DNA of 64,000 bases from Apium graveolens. Taxonomy: Eukaryota; Streptophyta; Magnoliopsida; Apiales; Apiaceae. The notes below the pieces were generated by a model that ran no database searches, was not told where the DNA came from, and worked only from the letters and a program-made list of their open reading frames with translations. This document shows positions 40,245-50,424 of the stretch, in pieces; within the stretch, counting starts at the first letter, position 1; each line of letters starts with the position of its first letter. The DNA lies in NCBI RefSeq assembly GCF_009905375.1, contig NC_133650.1:66963669-67027668 (forward strand), given 5' to 3'. Made by a program: the position numbers and the translations under genes.

Positions 40245-41856
40245 TGTAGGATTTTATCTATCACGGAAGCATGGTAAAACAATTTTACACATATAAAATC
40301 CATATAATATGCATACAGATCGTAAATTAAATTGAGGGATCGATTTCTAACCTTTAAAAGCGATCCAAGAACAACGAGCGGAGATCCTTAGCAGTTGCTC
40401 CTCAAGTGTGAAGCACTCCACCGGTATCCACCAAGAAATTGATATAATGAAGGAATATGAGGTAGAGAGAATTAGGGTTTTGTAATTTTTTAGGTTAACG
40501 CAAAAATAGGGTTTATAATAGTATATTTATAGGCAAAATTTTCAACTGAAAATTTTCCCATAAAATATTATTATTATTAACCCTTTATTATTCTCACTAA
40601 TAATTAAAATACCTTTTAATTATTAATTCTTTTTCTAAACACTTTAGAAATAATTCTCTCTCTTGATTTAATTTCCAAATATTAAATTCTTAATTAATAA
40701 TATTAAGAACTTTTCTTAATTAATTTATAATCAATTAGATCTCATTTAATCAATTATTAAATTTGCCAATTAATTATTTATTTCATAAATAAATAATTAT
40801 CAGCCATTATTAATTAATTCCTCCACCATTAAATCATTCTCTTTTATGGTGTGACCCTGTAGGTTCAATATTAAGCCGGTAGTAGAAATAATTAATAATA
40901 AAACTATTTTATCATTATTTATATAAATTCTCTAATTCATTAAATATGATTAATTAATTAATCATATTTATTCTACATCGTGAGGGATACTTCTCAGCAT
41001 ATCGCGACTATCCGAATAATACGGATTCACTGCTTAGAATACCAAGAACCTATTCAGTGAATAGTTACCGTACAATTAATTCCTTCTACCCTGTAATGTC
41101 GTGATTAAATACAAGGCATGGATCTTGTGTCAAGCCTATCTTATTTAATCACTTGCTTTCCCATTCACTATGCTTAGTTATATTTAATGTAAATTAGAAA
41201 CTCCTTTCAAATTTCATTCACTCTGGCCAGAGATTCCTGAACTAGCATAAGTGGATCAGCATTGAACATTCTCTTCCTTCACTGGAAGGGGTAGATCCTT
41301 TATTGATCATACACTCTCTTCATGTACAAATTCCTATACCCAGTAGAGCCCTTATAATAGTCCCTGGAGTCTAAGAACTAAACCAAAGTATAGTTCAGTG
41401 TACACAAGATGACTATGATGACCTCAAGTCTATGGATACTTGTACAACTATCACTACGTGAACAACTGCTGAAACGTGAGTGAACTCCATCAGTTGTTCA
41501 GCTGTGTGAGTCATGTTCAGTGAACTTATTTTATAATAAGCACCTACATACTAGCTATAGTGTCACCACATAAATGTCCATGAGAACATACATCCTTCAT
41601 AATGAAGCAAGCATAGTATGTACTGATTTTTGCGGATTATTAATTACCAGTTAGTAATCCTACGACCAGGAACTATTTAAGTTTAGAGTTATCATCTTTT
41701 AGGTCTCATTATTATGATCTCATCACAATCCATAAAAAGCTTTACTCTAAACTGTGGTATATCTTATTTAAACACTTAAATAGATAGAGCCCGCAATAAA
41801 AACAAAACAAGTCTTTTATTAATATCAATGATTGGACTTAGGACATATCTCTTTCA
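40245..41856 (-). repeat. A' 3' LTR
   Basis: 1612 bp. On the minus strand it starts TGAAAGAGATATGTCC and ends AAAATCCTACA. It lacks about 45 bp present in 47503-49160 (around 49087-49131), lost between short ATGA repeats. Confidence 0.92.
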
Positions 41857-41869
41857 ATCTCCCACTTGT
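41857..41869 (-). other. Polypurine tract of A'
   Basis: The minus strand reads ACAAGTGGGAGAT beside the LTR start, identical to that of family A. Confidence 0.85.
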
Positions 41870-41958
41870 ACTAAAGCCAATCACTCTGGTATCTAATACA
41901 CATCTTGTCTTTATGACGATCGAAGTGACTTTGAGAAAGTGGTTTGTGACTGGGTCTA

Positions 41959-42405
41959 CTACGTTGTTATATGTGCAACTCTCTCGATATTGACATCTCC
42001 TCTTTCAACAATCTCCCTAATCAGATGAAAGTGCCACAGGACATGTTTGGAATTTTTATGAGACCTAGGTTCCTTGGCTTGTGCTATTGTTGCGTTGTTA
42101 TCACAATACAACATAATCGGCTCTTCAACGCTAGGAACAACTCCCAACTCAGAGACAAATTTCCTCATCCAAATGGCTTCTTTTGCAACCTCACTTGCAA
42201 CTATATATTCTGCTTCCGCTGTGGAGTCAGCCATTGTAGACTGTTTGGAACTCTTCCAACTAATCGTACCACCATTTAGAGTAAACACGTACCCTGACAT
42301 GGATTTGCTATCACTTTTTGATTGAAAACTAGAGTCAGTATAACCCTCTATTTTCAACTCAGATTCACCACCAAAAACAAGAAAAATGTCCTGAGTCCTT
42401 CGCAA
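41959..42405 (-). CDS. A' RNase H
   Basis: 148 codons on the minus strand. RNase H motifs are YTDSSFQSKSD (first Asp), [12 protein letters not shown] (Glu) and LYCDNNATIAQAKEPRSHKN (Asp), followed by HFHLIREIVERGDV. It continues the RT frame after a TAG at 42433-42435 (tryptophan in relatives). It is the only RNase H left in the family A copies here. The piece ends at a stop near the polypurine tract, the usual place. Confidence 0.85.
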   Translation of the reverse strand: MRRTQDIFLVFGGESELKIEGYTDSSFQSKSDSKSMSGYVFTLNGGTISWKSSKQSTMADSTAEAEYIVASEVAKEAIWMRKFVSELGVVPSVEEPIMLYCDNNATIAQAKEPRSHKNSKHVLWHFHLIREIVERGDVNIERVAHITT

Positions 42406-42432
42406 GTACTTAAGGATGTTTTTTACTGCTTT

Positions 42433-43659
42433 CTAGTGGTCTTCACCTGGATTGGACTGATATCTGCTCGTCACACTAATTGAATAAGAAACATCAGGAC
42501 TTGTACACAATATCGCGTACATGATAGATCCTATTGCTGAAGCATAAGGAATCATACTCATACGCTCTCTTTCCTCAGGTGTCTTAGGAGACATTTTCTC
42601 GGAAAGGGACACTCCATGGCTCATCGGTATGAGACCTCTTTTGGATTTTTCCATGCTAAACCTTTTAAGCACTTTTTGGATGTATGTACCCTGGGTAAGA
42701 CCTATCATTCTTCTAGATCTATCTCTATAGATCTTCATACTGATAATGTAGGATGCTTCTCCCAAGCCCTTCATGGTGAAGTTCTTTGATAGCCATACTT
42801 TGACTGATTGCAGCATCGGTATATCATTTCCTATAAGAAGTATGTCATCTACATACAATACAAGAAATGTTACCGCGCTCCCACTAACCTTCTTGTAGAC
42901 ACATGGTTCATCTATGTTTTTGATAAAACCAAACTCTTTGATTGTCTCATCAAAATGGATGTTCCATATACGAGAAGCTTGCCTTAAACCATATATGGTT
43001 CGCAGCAGCTTAAACACTAGGTGTTCATTTCCCTTGGAAAGAAAACCCTCTGGTTGTGTCATATACACTTCCTCCTCAAGTTCCCCATTGAGGAAGGCCG
43101 TTTTCACGTCCATTTGCCAGATCTCATAGTCGTAGTAAGCAGCAATCGCAAGCAAAATCCGAATTGATTTTAACAGGGCTACAGGCGAAAAAGTTTCATC
43201 AAAGTCAATCCCTTGCCTTTGTTTGAATCCTTTTTCCACGAGCCTGGCCTTATAGGTCTCCACCTGGCAATCTGCTCCAATCTTTCTGTTGTATACCCAC
43301 TTGCACCCAATAGGCTTAACACCTTCAGGCGCCTCAACCTGAGTCCATACTTGGTTGGTATACATAGATTCCATTTCGGATTTCATGGCACTATGCCATT
43401 TCTCTGAGTCAACACTACTCATAGCCTCATTGTAGGTCACAGGGTCGTCATCATCAATGATTGACAACTCATTGCCATTCTTAATGACAAGGCCATAATA
43501 CCTCTTAGGTTGGCAAGACACTCTCCCTGTCCTACGAATGGGCTGTTCCACAGAAGGTTGTTCAGTCTGAACAGGTGTTTCCACTTGATCCGTAGTAGTT
43601 TGTGCTTCTTGAACTTCATCAAGTTCAATTTTGCTCCCACTATTTCCTTCAAGGATAAA
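42433..43659 (-). CDS. pol: A' RT with integrase-RT linker
   Basis: Open on the minus strand from the TAG at 43660 to the TAG at 42433, about 408 codons, in the same frame as integrase. The linker (PKRYYGLVIKNGNELS) leads into RT: WVYNRKIGADCQVETYKARLV, FDETFSPVALLKSIRILLAIAAYYDYEIWQMDVKTAFLNGE, LLRTIYGLRQASRIWN, then LYVDDILLIGNDIPML with the catalytic YVDD. It holds the segments deleted from the other family A copies and so could in principle have served them in trans. The first ATG in the frame (43584) is internal. Confidence 0.88.
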   Translation of the reverse strand, partial: FILEGNSGSKIELDEVQEAQTTTDQVETPVQTEQPSVEQPIRRTGRVSCQPKRYYGLVIKNGNELSIIDDDDPVTYNEAMSSVDSEKWHSAMKSEMESMYTNQVWTQVEAPEGVKPIGCKWVYNRKIGADCQVETYKARLVEKGFKQRQGIDFDETFSPVALLKSIRILLAIAAYYDYEIWQMDVKTAFLNGELEEEVYMTQPEGFLSKGNEHLVFKLLRTIYGLRQASRIWNIHFDETIKEFGFIKNIDEPCVYKKVSGSAVTFLVLYVDDILLIGNDIPMLQSVKVWLSKNFTMKGLGEASYIISMKIYRDRSRRMIGLTQGTYIQKVLKRFSMEKSKRGLIPMSHGVSLSEKMSPKTPEERERMSMIPYASAIGSIMYAILCTSPDVSYSISVTSRYQSNPGEDH

Positions 43660-44562
43660 CTACTTTTCCAAGAAGGTAGCATGTCTGGAGACAAACACCC
43701 GATGATCGGTGTAAAAGTAATATCCCAAAGTCTCTTTAGGATATCCCACAAAATTACATTTTACGGATCGAGATTCCAGCTTATCTGGGTCAACTTTCTT
43801 GACATAAGCTGGACATCCCCAAATCTTAACGTGTTTAAGACTCGGTTTTCTTTCTTTCCATATCTCATATGGAGTTTGAGGAACAGATTTGGAAGCCACC
43901 TTATTCGGTAAATATGCTGAGGTTTCCAATGCATAACCCCATAGGAATACTGGAAGATTCGCATAGCTCATCATGGACCGAACCATGTCTAACAAAGTTC
44001 GATTTCTCCTTTCAGATACCCCATTTAACTGTGGAGTATATGGAGGAGTCCACTGGGAGACTATACCATTTTCTTTGAGATAATCTAGAAACTCTCCATT
44101 TAAGTATTCACCACCTCGATCTGATCGAAGAGTTATAATACTGTGTTTGGTTTGTTTCTCCGCTTCATGTTTATATTCTTTGAACTTTTCAAAGGTTTCA
44201 GACTTGTGTTTCATCAAATACACATATCCGAATCTAGATCTATCATCTATAAAAGTAATGAAGTATGGAAATCCACCCATGGCTTGCGTAGACATTGGTC
44301 CACATACATCCGTGTGTACCAATCTTAGCAAATCTGCAGCCCTCTCTCCATGTCCACTAAATGGAGATTTGGTCATTTTACCCAATAGACAAGACTCGCA
44401 TGTAGGATATGATTCAAAATCAAAGGGGTCAAGTAACCCTTCTTTATGCAATGTCTGCAGTCTATTTTCACTAATATGACTTAGCCTATAGTGCAATAAA
44501 TAGGTCAGATTTTCATCATCTCGTTTTCTTTTGTTAGTTTGTTCAATCTGAAGTAAATCATG
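43660..44562 (-). CDS. A' integrase
   Basis: Minus strand, open from the TAG at 44563 to the TAG at 43660. The GAG-pre-integrase zinc domain has LLHYRLSHI and CESCLLGKMTKSPF. Core motifs: LVHTDVCGPM (Asp), LRSDRGGEYLNGEF (Asp), NGVSERRNRTLLD (Glu), all three catalytic residues present. The C-terminal part reads WKERKPSLKHVKIWGCPAYV and GYPKETLGYYFYTDHRVF. The terminal TAG sits at a Glu position in relatives (EKEFILEG). Integrase would join element cDNA to host DNA with 5-bp staggers, as the TSDs show. Confidence 0.88.
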   Translation of the reverse strand, partial: HDLLQIEQTNKRKRDDENLTYLLHYRLSHISENRLQTLHKEGLLDPFDFESYPTCESCLLGKMTKSPFSGHGERAADLLRLVHTDVCGPMSTQAMGGFPYFITFIDDRSRFGYVYLMKHKSETFEKFKEYKHEAEKQTKHSIITLRSDRGGEYLNGEFLDYLKENGIVSQWTPPYTPQLNGVSERRNRTLLDMVRSMMSYANLPVFLWGYALETSAYLPNKVASKSVPQTPYEIWKERKPSLKHVKIWGCPAYVKKVDPDKLESRSVKCNFVGYPKETLGYYFYTDHRVFVSRHATFLEK

Positions 44563-45132
44563 CTATATGTCACATACATACAGACCATTATTTAAAATAC
44601 CACGTCCATAAAGAACATTATCTCTAAGAATAGAACATTCATTATTCTTAATAATAAATGAAAAACCATCCAAATCCAACATAGGAATAGAAACAATATT
44701 CCTCACAATAGAGGGAACGTAATAACAATTATTCAAAATAATAGTCTTGCCCGTAGGCATATGTAAACTAAATGATCCTACAGATATGGCCGCAACCCTT
44801 GCTCCATTGCCCAAACGTAGAATCACCTCATCTTTTTCAAGAGTCATACTTCCCTTTAGTCCTTGCAACGAATTGCAAATATGAGAACCACAGGCGGTAT
44901 CTAATACCCAAGTAGAAATTTGACCTAGTGACATATTAAGTTCGATCATGAACATGCCTGAATCAGAAGCGGTAGTTTCACTACCCTTCTTCTTCTTCTT
45001 CAATTCTGCAAGGTAAACCTTGCAGTTCCTCTTCCAGTGCCCCAACTTGTTACAGTGAAAACAAATAGCTAAATTAGGACCAGTCAACTTGTGAGCATCT
45101 AGTATGCTCCGGAGTGATAGTGCAGAAGACAT
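44563..45132 (-). CDS. A' gag-protease with gag deleted
   Basis: The ATG start matches that of the nested family A gag (MSSALSLRSILDAHKLTGPN). After 20 residues the frame jumps to the zinc knuckle (CFHCNKLGHWKRNC): roughly 220 codons of capsid are gone, yet the frame is kept. Protease follows with VLDTACGSHIC, then LPTGKTIILNNCYYVPSIV and GLYVCDI, ending at a TAG that is one base from CAG. It cannot form particles by itself. It is complementary to the nested copy at 12498-20484, which has gag but no RT. Confidence 0.85.
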   Translation of the reverse strand: MSSALSLRSILDAHKLTGPNLAICFHCNKLGHWKRNCKVYLAELKKKKKGSETTASDSGMFMIELNMSLGQISTWVLDTACGSHICNSLQGLKGSMTLEKDEVILRLGNGARVAAISVGSFSLHMPTGKTIILNNCYYVPSIVRNIVSIPMLDLDGFSFIIKNNECSILRDNVLYGRGILNNGLYVCDI

Positions 45133-45335
45133 GACGAATATAGTAAATCTGTAAATGATAAACACATAACAACACTTAGAAAATATTCAATTTCATTTCA
45201 AAACACTATATGAATCGGGTCTTTATTCATAAGTGTCTCCCACTAGTTTATCTAATTTTTTTTAACCCCCTAAGTGAAAATTAAGCATTCATAATGCTAG
45301 TGGGAATAGGGATCCTATATTCCATCACACAACCT

Positions 45336-45631
45336 CGGCCGTGGCACGAAACATCATGTGATGTTCAATAGACAGACAACTCTTGTCAATTACATCTTAT
45401 GTTATTCCCTAATATAAGTTTTATCCTCTTGAATAATTGAGTCACGGCTGTGGCACGATAAACTCAATATTCTAAGTCAAGTCTAACCCAATATTTTGTA
45501 CAATTAAATCAGTCTCCAACGGCCCACGGCTGTAGCACGTACCGACCTTTAGATTCTAATTCAATGTACACATCTCTATGTAATAGACAAGTATTTCTTA
45601 TTTCGAAATCAAAGCCCTCGGCTTTAGCACG
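45336..45631 (-). repeat. CGTGCCACAGCCG-type motif, four copies in A'
   Basis: Minus-strand copies end at 45336, 45445, 45527 and 45619 (plus strand shows CGGCTGTGGCACG or variants). Spacing is close to that in the nested family A leader. Confidence 0.75.
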
Positions 45632-46471
45632 AAATGACAATGATTTAAAAATAAGAACCACTTTCTACCATGTTGGAAGGCTATGACCGACACAAGCCCG
45701 TTGTGTCATTGGCCAATTACTACTTGATATTATTTAATTTTAGAGGGATTATATTACGTTACAATCATATTATAAAGAGATTCTTCCTTTTAAAATTAAA
45801 TATTTCAAATTAATAATCGATAATTAGATGATTCCCAGATCGGGTGGAGCATTGTCAAGAGGCGTCACTTAATAACCCTTTCTTACAGATAGAAATATGT
45901 TGTTGACAGAATCATCCTTTCTCTCAATATTGAAATTTCATATTCAATTACGTGTTTCATAAATACAAGAATCTCATGATCGTATTCATAATATTTATAT
46001 AAAGGTCAAGAAACAATTTCACTATACTAGATTGTCTAACAAACGCCTTATGTTAATTCAGTTCACCCAAATCTATCATCCAATGGTAAACATAGGCATA
46101 TATCACATTTATAAGCATGAATAAATGTAAAGGTAGGCATGTTAAATCATGTAGCATATTGGTCTAAGCATTATACATCTCCATGTATCACATGAGGCAT
46201 GTAAAAGCAATTAAAACAGTCAAAAACAACTTTAAAACACTACTGTAAGCTATAAACAGTTCGAAATAATTTCAGAAAATATCATATAATATACCATTAG
46301 ATGCGTCTCGAAAAGACGAATCCAACGGCACCAAAAACGCCCCATTCTGACCAAGCACGTGCCCAGACGCGCCCGGAGAAGAAAACCCACGCGCCGCCAC
46401 GCGCACAGGCGCTGTCAGGTGCGTGTCAGACTGTCGCTCACGCGCCCCCACATGCACACGCGCCTCACGTG

Positions 46472-46484
46472 CCCTAAACCCTAA
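46472..46484 (+). promoter_or_regulatory. Telo-box-like CCCTAAACCCTAA
   Basis: Nearly two units of the plant telomere repeat. AAACCCTAA is a known plant promoter and 5' UTR element (telo-box). A single short copy, not a telomere. Confidence 0.5.
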
Positions 46485-46486
46485 GT

Positions 46487-46529
46487 TGACGTCAGCATGA
46501 CGTCATCTGATGACGTCCGCATGACGTCA
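46487..46529. promoter_or_regulatory. Cluster of four TGACGTC sites
   Basis: TGACGTCA at 46487, 46498 and 46522, and TGACGTCC at 46511: spacings of 11, 13 and 11 bp, about one helical turn. TGACGTCA is the palindromic core bound by plant bZIP factors of the TGA/CRE type. It lies about 530 bp downstream of the A' LTR end. Confidence 0.6.
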
Positions 46530-47032
46530 ACACTATGCTGACCTTTGACCCGCGCGTGTCTGACACGCGCCGCGCGTGATACACAAGCGTGTGTGCCCCA
46601 CGCGCGCATGCCAGACGCGCGCTCCTCTCCCCGTTTCAGACTGTCGCCGCCGCTTTTGTTTTTGCACAGAAAAATGTGCTGCCGCCTTCTGTTCTTTCCG
46701 TGCCACCATTAAAACTCAGTACAGCAGCAAGAAAACATATATATATATACTTTAAAAGATTATATATATATATATATATTTAATTACGAATTTAATTGAA
46801 ACAACTTCAAACATTCATAACAATTAATCCATACATCATAAAATTATGAAAAAAATACCCAGACGATCTAAAACACTTGTAGAACCCAGATCTACAGTCA
46901 AAATAATTCTGAGAAACAATTTCTAATCAGTCATAATTAATCCATGATATTACTTGTAAAAATCATAATTAATTCATACAAGCACATAAAATTCTGAAAT
47001 TTTTATCACGGATCTATATGCATACAACCTAT

Positions 47033-47044
47033 GCTCTGATACCA
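47033..47044 (-). other. Primer-binding site of A'
   Basis: The minus strand reads TGGTATCAGAGC, one base after the LTR-end fragment. Confidence 0.9.
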
Positions 47045-47045
47045 T

Positions 47046-47096
47046 TGTAGGATTTTATCTATCACGAAAGCATGGTAAAACAATTTTACACATATA
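47046..47096 (-). repeat. 51-bp LTR-end fragment of A'
   Basis: This is only the last 51 bp of the LTR (ending AAAATCCTACA), joined at 47096 to D third-ORF sequence with about 2 bases of shared sequence. It is the breakpoint of a tandem duplication. Confidence 0.85.
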
Positions 47097-47502
47097 ACTC
47101 CTAGATCTCTTTTTAATCTCACCTAACTTGAATCTTAGCTCAAACATAATGGCATCACTGAAATTATAGTACTTATCAGTAAGAAGCGTGCCAAGCATGT
47201 TAAGCATTATAGTGTTGACAGAATCAAAGTTACGTACTTTACAAGAAAACACCTTACTAACTACATCACACAGATAACTCCGCTCTTTTCTAAGACCAAG
47301 TCTCCTAATCTCACTTAACTTAGTGGTAGGAAGTGCATAGCCCATAGAATTAAGCAAATTAACTATATCAGCATCTGTGTGTGGCTTAGTAGTAGTGTTT
47401 TCAGGAATTTTAAAGCATGCTTTGATAATATCACTGTTAATGCAATGTTATTTACCTTTAATGGAGAGAGTGATGGTTTTGTCAGTTGCTTGGTAAATAG
47501 TA
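47097..47502 (-). pseudogene. D ORF3 piece, duplicated
   Basis: The minus strand reads ALPTTKLSEIRRLGLRKERSYLCDVVSKVF and so on, nearly identical to 39834-40244, including the same TAA. It is flanked on one side by an A' LTR and on the other by the 51-bp LTR end. It is a by-product of duplication, not a gene. Confidence 0.85.
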
Positions 47503-49160
47503 TGTAGGATTTTATCTATCACGGAAGCATAGTAAAACAATTTTACACATGTAAAATCCATATAATATGCATACATATCGTAAATTAAATCGAGGGATCG
47601 ATTTCTAACCTTTAAAAGCGATCCAAGAACAATGAGCGGAGATCCTTAGCAGCTGCTCCTAAAGTGTGAAGCACTCCACCGGTATCCACCAAGAAATTGA
47701 TATAATGAAGGAGGAGGAGGTAGAGAGAATTAGGGTTTGTAATTTTTTAGGTTAAGGCAAAAATAGGGTTTATAATAGTGTATTTATAAGCAAAATTTTC
47801 AGCAGAAAATTTTCCCATAAAATATTATTATTATTAACCCTTTATTATTCTCACTAATAATTAAAACACCTTTTAATTATTAAACCTTTTTCTAAACACT
47901 TTAGAAATAATTCTCTCTCTCGATTTAGTTTCCAAAAATTAAATTCTTAATTAATAATATTAAGAACTTTTCTTAATTAATTTATAATCAATTAAATCTT
48001 ATTTAATCAATTATTAAATTTTCCAATTAATTATTTATTTCATAAATAAATAATTATCAGCCATTATTAATTAATTCCTCCACCATTAAATCATTCTCTT
48101 TTATGGTGTGACCCTGTAGGTTCAATATTAAGCCGGTAGTAGAAATAAATAATAATAAAACTATTTTATCATTATTTATATAAATTCTCTAATTCATTAA
48201 ATATGATTAATTAATTAATCATATTTATTCTACATCGTGAGGGATACTTCTCAGCATATCGCGACTATCCGGATAATACGAATTCACTGCTTACAATACC
48301 AAGGACCTATTCAGTGAATAGTTACCGTACAATTTATTCCTTCTACCCTGCAATGTCACGATTAAATACAAGGCATGGATCTTGTGTCAAGCCTATCTTA
48401 TTTAATCACTTCATTTCCCATTCACTATGCTTAGTTCTATTTAATGTAAATTAGAAACTCCTTTCTAATTTCATTCACTCTGGCCAGAGATTCCTGAACT
48501 AGCATATGTGGATCAGCATTGAACATTCTCTTCCTTCATTGGAAGGGGTAGATCCTTTATTGATCATACACTATCTTCGTGTACAAATTCCTATACCCAG
48601 TAGAGCCCTTATAATTATCCCTGGAGACTAAGAACTAAACCAAAGCATAGTTCAGTGTACACAAGATGACTATGATGACCTCAAGTCTAAGGATACTTGT
48701 ACAACTATCACTATGTGAACAACTGCTGACACGTGAGTGAACTCCATCAGTTGTTCAGCTGTGTGAGTCATGTTCAGTGAACTTATTCTATAATAAGCAC
48801 ATACATACTAGCTATAGTGTCACCACACAAATGTCTATGAGAACAGACATCCTTCATAATGAAGCAAGCATAGTATGTACCGATCTTTGCGGATTATTAA
48901 TTACCAGTTAGTAATCCTACGACCAAGAACTATTTAAGTTTAGAGTTATCATCTTTTAGGTCTCATTATTATGATCTCATCATAATCCATAAAAAGTTTT
49001 ACTCTAAACTGTAGTATATCTTATTTAAACATTTAAATAGATAGAGCCCGCAATAAAAACAAAACACGTCTTTTATTAATATCAATGAAATCAAAACATA
49101 TCACATAAAAGTTATTCCTAAATCCTCATACATGATTGGACTTAGGACATATCTCTTTCA
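47503..49160 (-). repeat. A' LTR, outer copy (recombinant)
   Basis: 1658 bp, with the same termini as 40245-41856. It is flanked by CAGTA (49161-49165) and TAGTA (47498-47502) like a solo LTR. Confidence 0.92.
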
Positions 49161-49364
49161 CAGTAGTAGTCCAGATTTCCTCTACAACTTCACATTAGAT
49201 TGTGGGTGATTCCAGCATGGCATAACTGAGCTTACATCCCTTCACAAAATCCATCATTTTGTGATAATCCTCAGATGCTGGAATCTCTTTGTTTACTAGA
49301 GCCACAAAGTTGTTCTTCTTATATATGAATCCCGACTGAGACATGATCTTTACTACTGGTGCCA
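49161..49364 (-). pseudogene. D ORF3 start
   Basis: The minus-strand ATG at 49364 lies in AACAATGGC context. It reads MAPVVKIMSQSGFIYKKNNF and CKLSYAMLESPTI, then a TAA where B has Phe-Tyr codons, and stops at the A' LTR. It is the ortholog of B 22364-22570. Confidence 0.8.
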
Positions 49365-49876
49365 TTGTTAAAGCAAGGAAATTACAGAAAGAAAAGGGTT
49401 TTGCTTTGAGAGAGAAGAGAACAGTTAATTACAGTAGAGAGAGATAATAGCAAAAATAAACTGAAGTTAGGCTTTTATGTACTCTCAAATAAAATGGGAT
49501 AAAAATTAAAGACCCAATGAGAATTTCCCAAAATAGCTATTTAAAAATAAAATAAACTGTCAAAATTCTGTCAATTATCCGTCGTGATATACTTACACAC
49601 TGTAAGTATATCCGATGGATAATGTTCAGTTTTTTTAATGGCTAAGATGTAGACAATTCGACGGATGAGAATAAAGCAATTATCCGTCGGGTTTACAATA
49701 ATCCAGAAAAGTAATTGATTTTTACCAAGTTATTCTATTTCGACGGATGATCAAACTCGATGGATAATGAACATCCGTCGAGATGTAAATTTTGACTTAG
49801 CCAAAATTTTATCTAAAACAGAAAAATCAATTAAGTTTCTGGTTGCATTACCACTTGCAAAATTATCAGAAATAAT
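49365..49876 (-). promoter_or_regulatory. D pol-ORF3 spacer with octamers, hairpin and promoter-like sequence
   Basis: It mirrors B 21841-22363: exact octamers at 49577, 49659, 49682, 49741 and 49773, the 50-bp hairpin (49574-49623), CATAAAAG at 49472-49479 about 110 bp before the ATG, and a CT-rich leader. Kept in a diverged relative, this order is likely functional. Confidence 0.6.
49574..49623 (-). repeat. Conserved 50-bp hairpin, D copy
   Basis: Arms 49574-49596 and 49602-49623 pair over about 22 bases with one mismatch and one bulge; the loop is ACACT. The outer stem holds an octamer (ATTATCCGTCG) and its near-complement. Confidence 0.85.
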
Positions 49877-50424
49877 TTAAGAATAATTAAGCATACCTAA
49901 CTCACTTACCAACCTAGTAAAGGTGGATTCATCAAGTGGTTTGGTAAAGATATCTGCAAGTTGCTTTTCACTTGGAATAAAATGAAGTTCCACATTACCA
50001 TTCATCACATGTTCCCTAGTGAAGTGGTACTTGATGTCTATGTGCTTTTTTCTTGAATGCTGTACTGGATTTTCAGTGATGGCAATTGCACTTGTGTTAT
50101 CACATAAAATAGGAATTTTGTCCACTTGTAGACCATAGTCCAACAGTTGGTTTTTCATCCATAAAATTCGTGCACAGCAACTACCAGCAGCAATATACTC
50201 AGCTTCAGCTGTAGAAGTATAAACTGAATTTTCCTTTTTACTGAACCAGGATACTAGCTTATTTCCTAGAAATTGACAAGTTCCTGTTTTACTTTTTCTA
50301 TCTATTTTACAACCTGCATAATCTGTATCTGAATAACCAGTTAGATCAAAACCAGAATCTTTAGGGTACCAAATGCCAAGTTTTGTTGTGCCCTTGAGAT
50401 ATTTGAAAATTCTCTTTATAGCTA
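49877..50424 (-). pseudogene. D RNase H
   Basis: The minus strand is open over 49877-50158: [48 protein letters not shown], then [20 protein letters not shown]. Upstream sequence (50159-50424) reads as the earlier RNase H part with GYSDTDYAGC and STAEAEY strings. A frameshift near 50470 separates it from RT. Confidence 0.8.

Larger units (their letters stand above)
45133..47032 (-). other. A' untranslated leader
   Basis: A 1.9-kb non-coding leader colinear with 14174-16012 at both ends. It contains four CGTGCCACAGCCG-type motifs (45336-45631), a GC-rich insert (about 46320-46700) with CACGCGC strings, a TGACGTC cluster (46487-46529), a telo-box (46472-46484) and AT runs (46736-46779). TTTATCATTTACAG just before the ATG resembles a 3' splice site. 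Confidence 0.7.
40245..49160 (-). mobile_element. A': rearranged family A-like Copia element
   Basis: Minus-strand order: LTR 49160-47503, a 406-bp piece of D ORF3 (47502-47097), a 51-bp LTR end (47096-47046), PBS, leader, gag-PR-INT-RT-RH (45132-41959), PPT and LTR (41856-40245). The ORF3 piece repeats 39834-40244. The simplest history is insertion (TSD CAGTA), tandem duplication spanning the element and part of ORF3, then loss of one internal copy by LTR-LTR recombination. Pol is open except for three TAG codons; most of gag is deleted. Confidence 0.85.

Noticed and set aside
46472..46484. Telomere-like CCCTAAACCCTAA
   Set aside because: Less than two full repeats in an element leader. Not a telomere or an interstitial telomere array.
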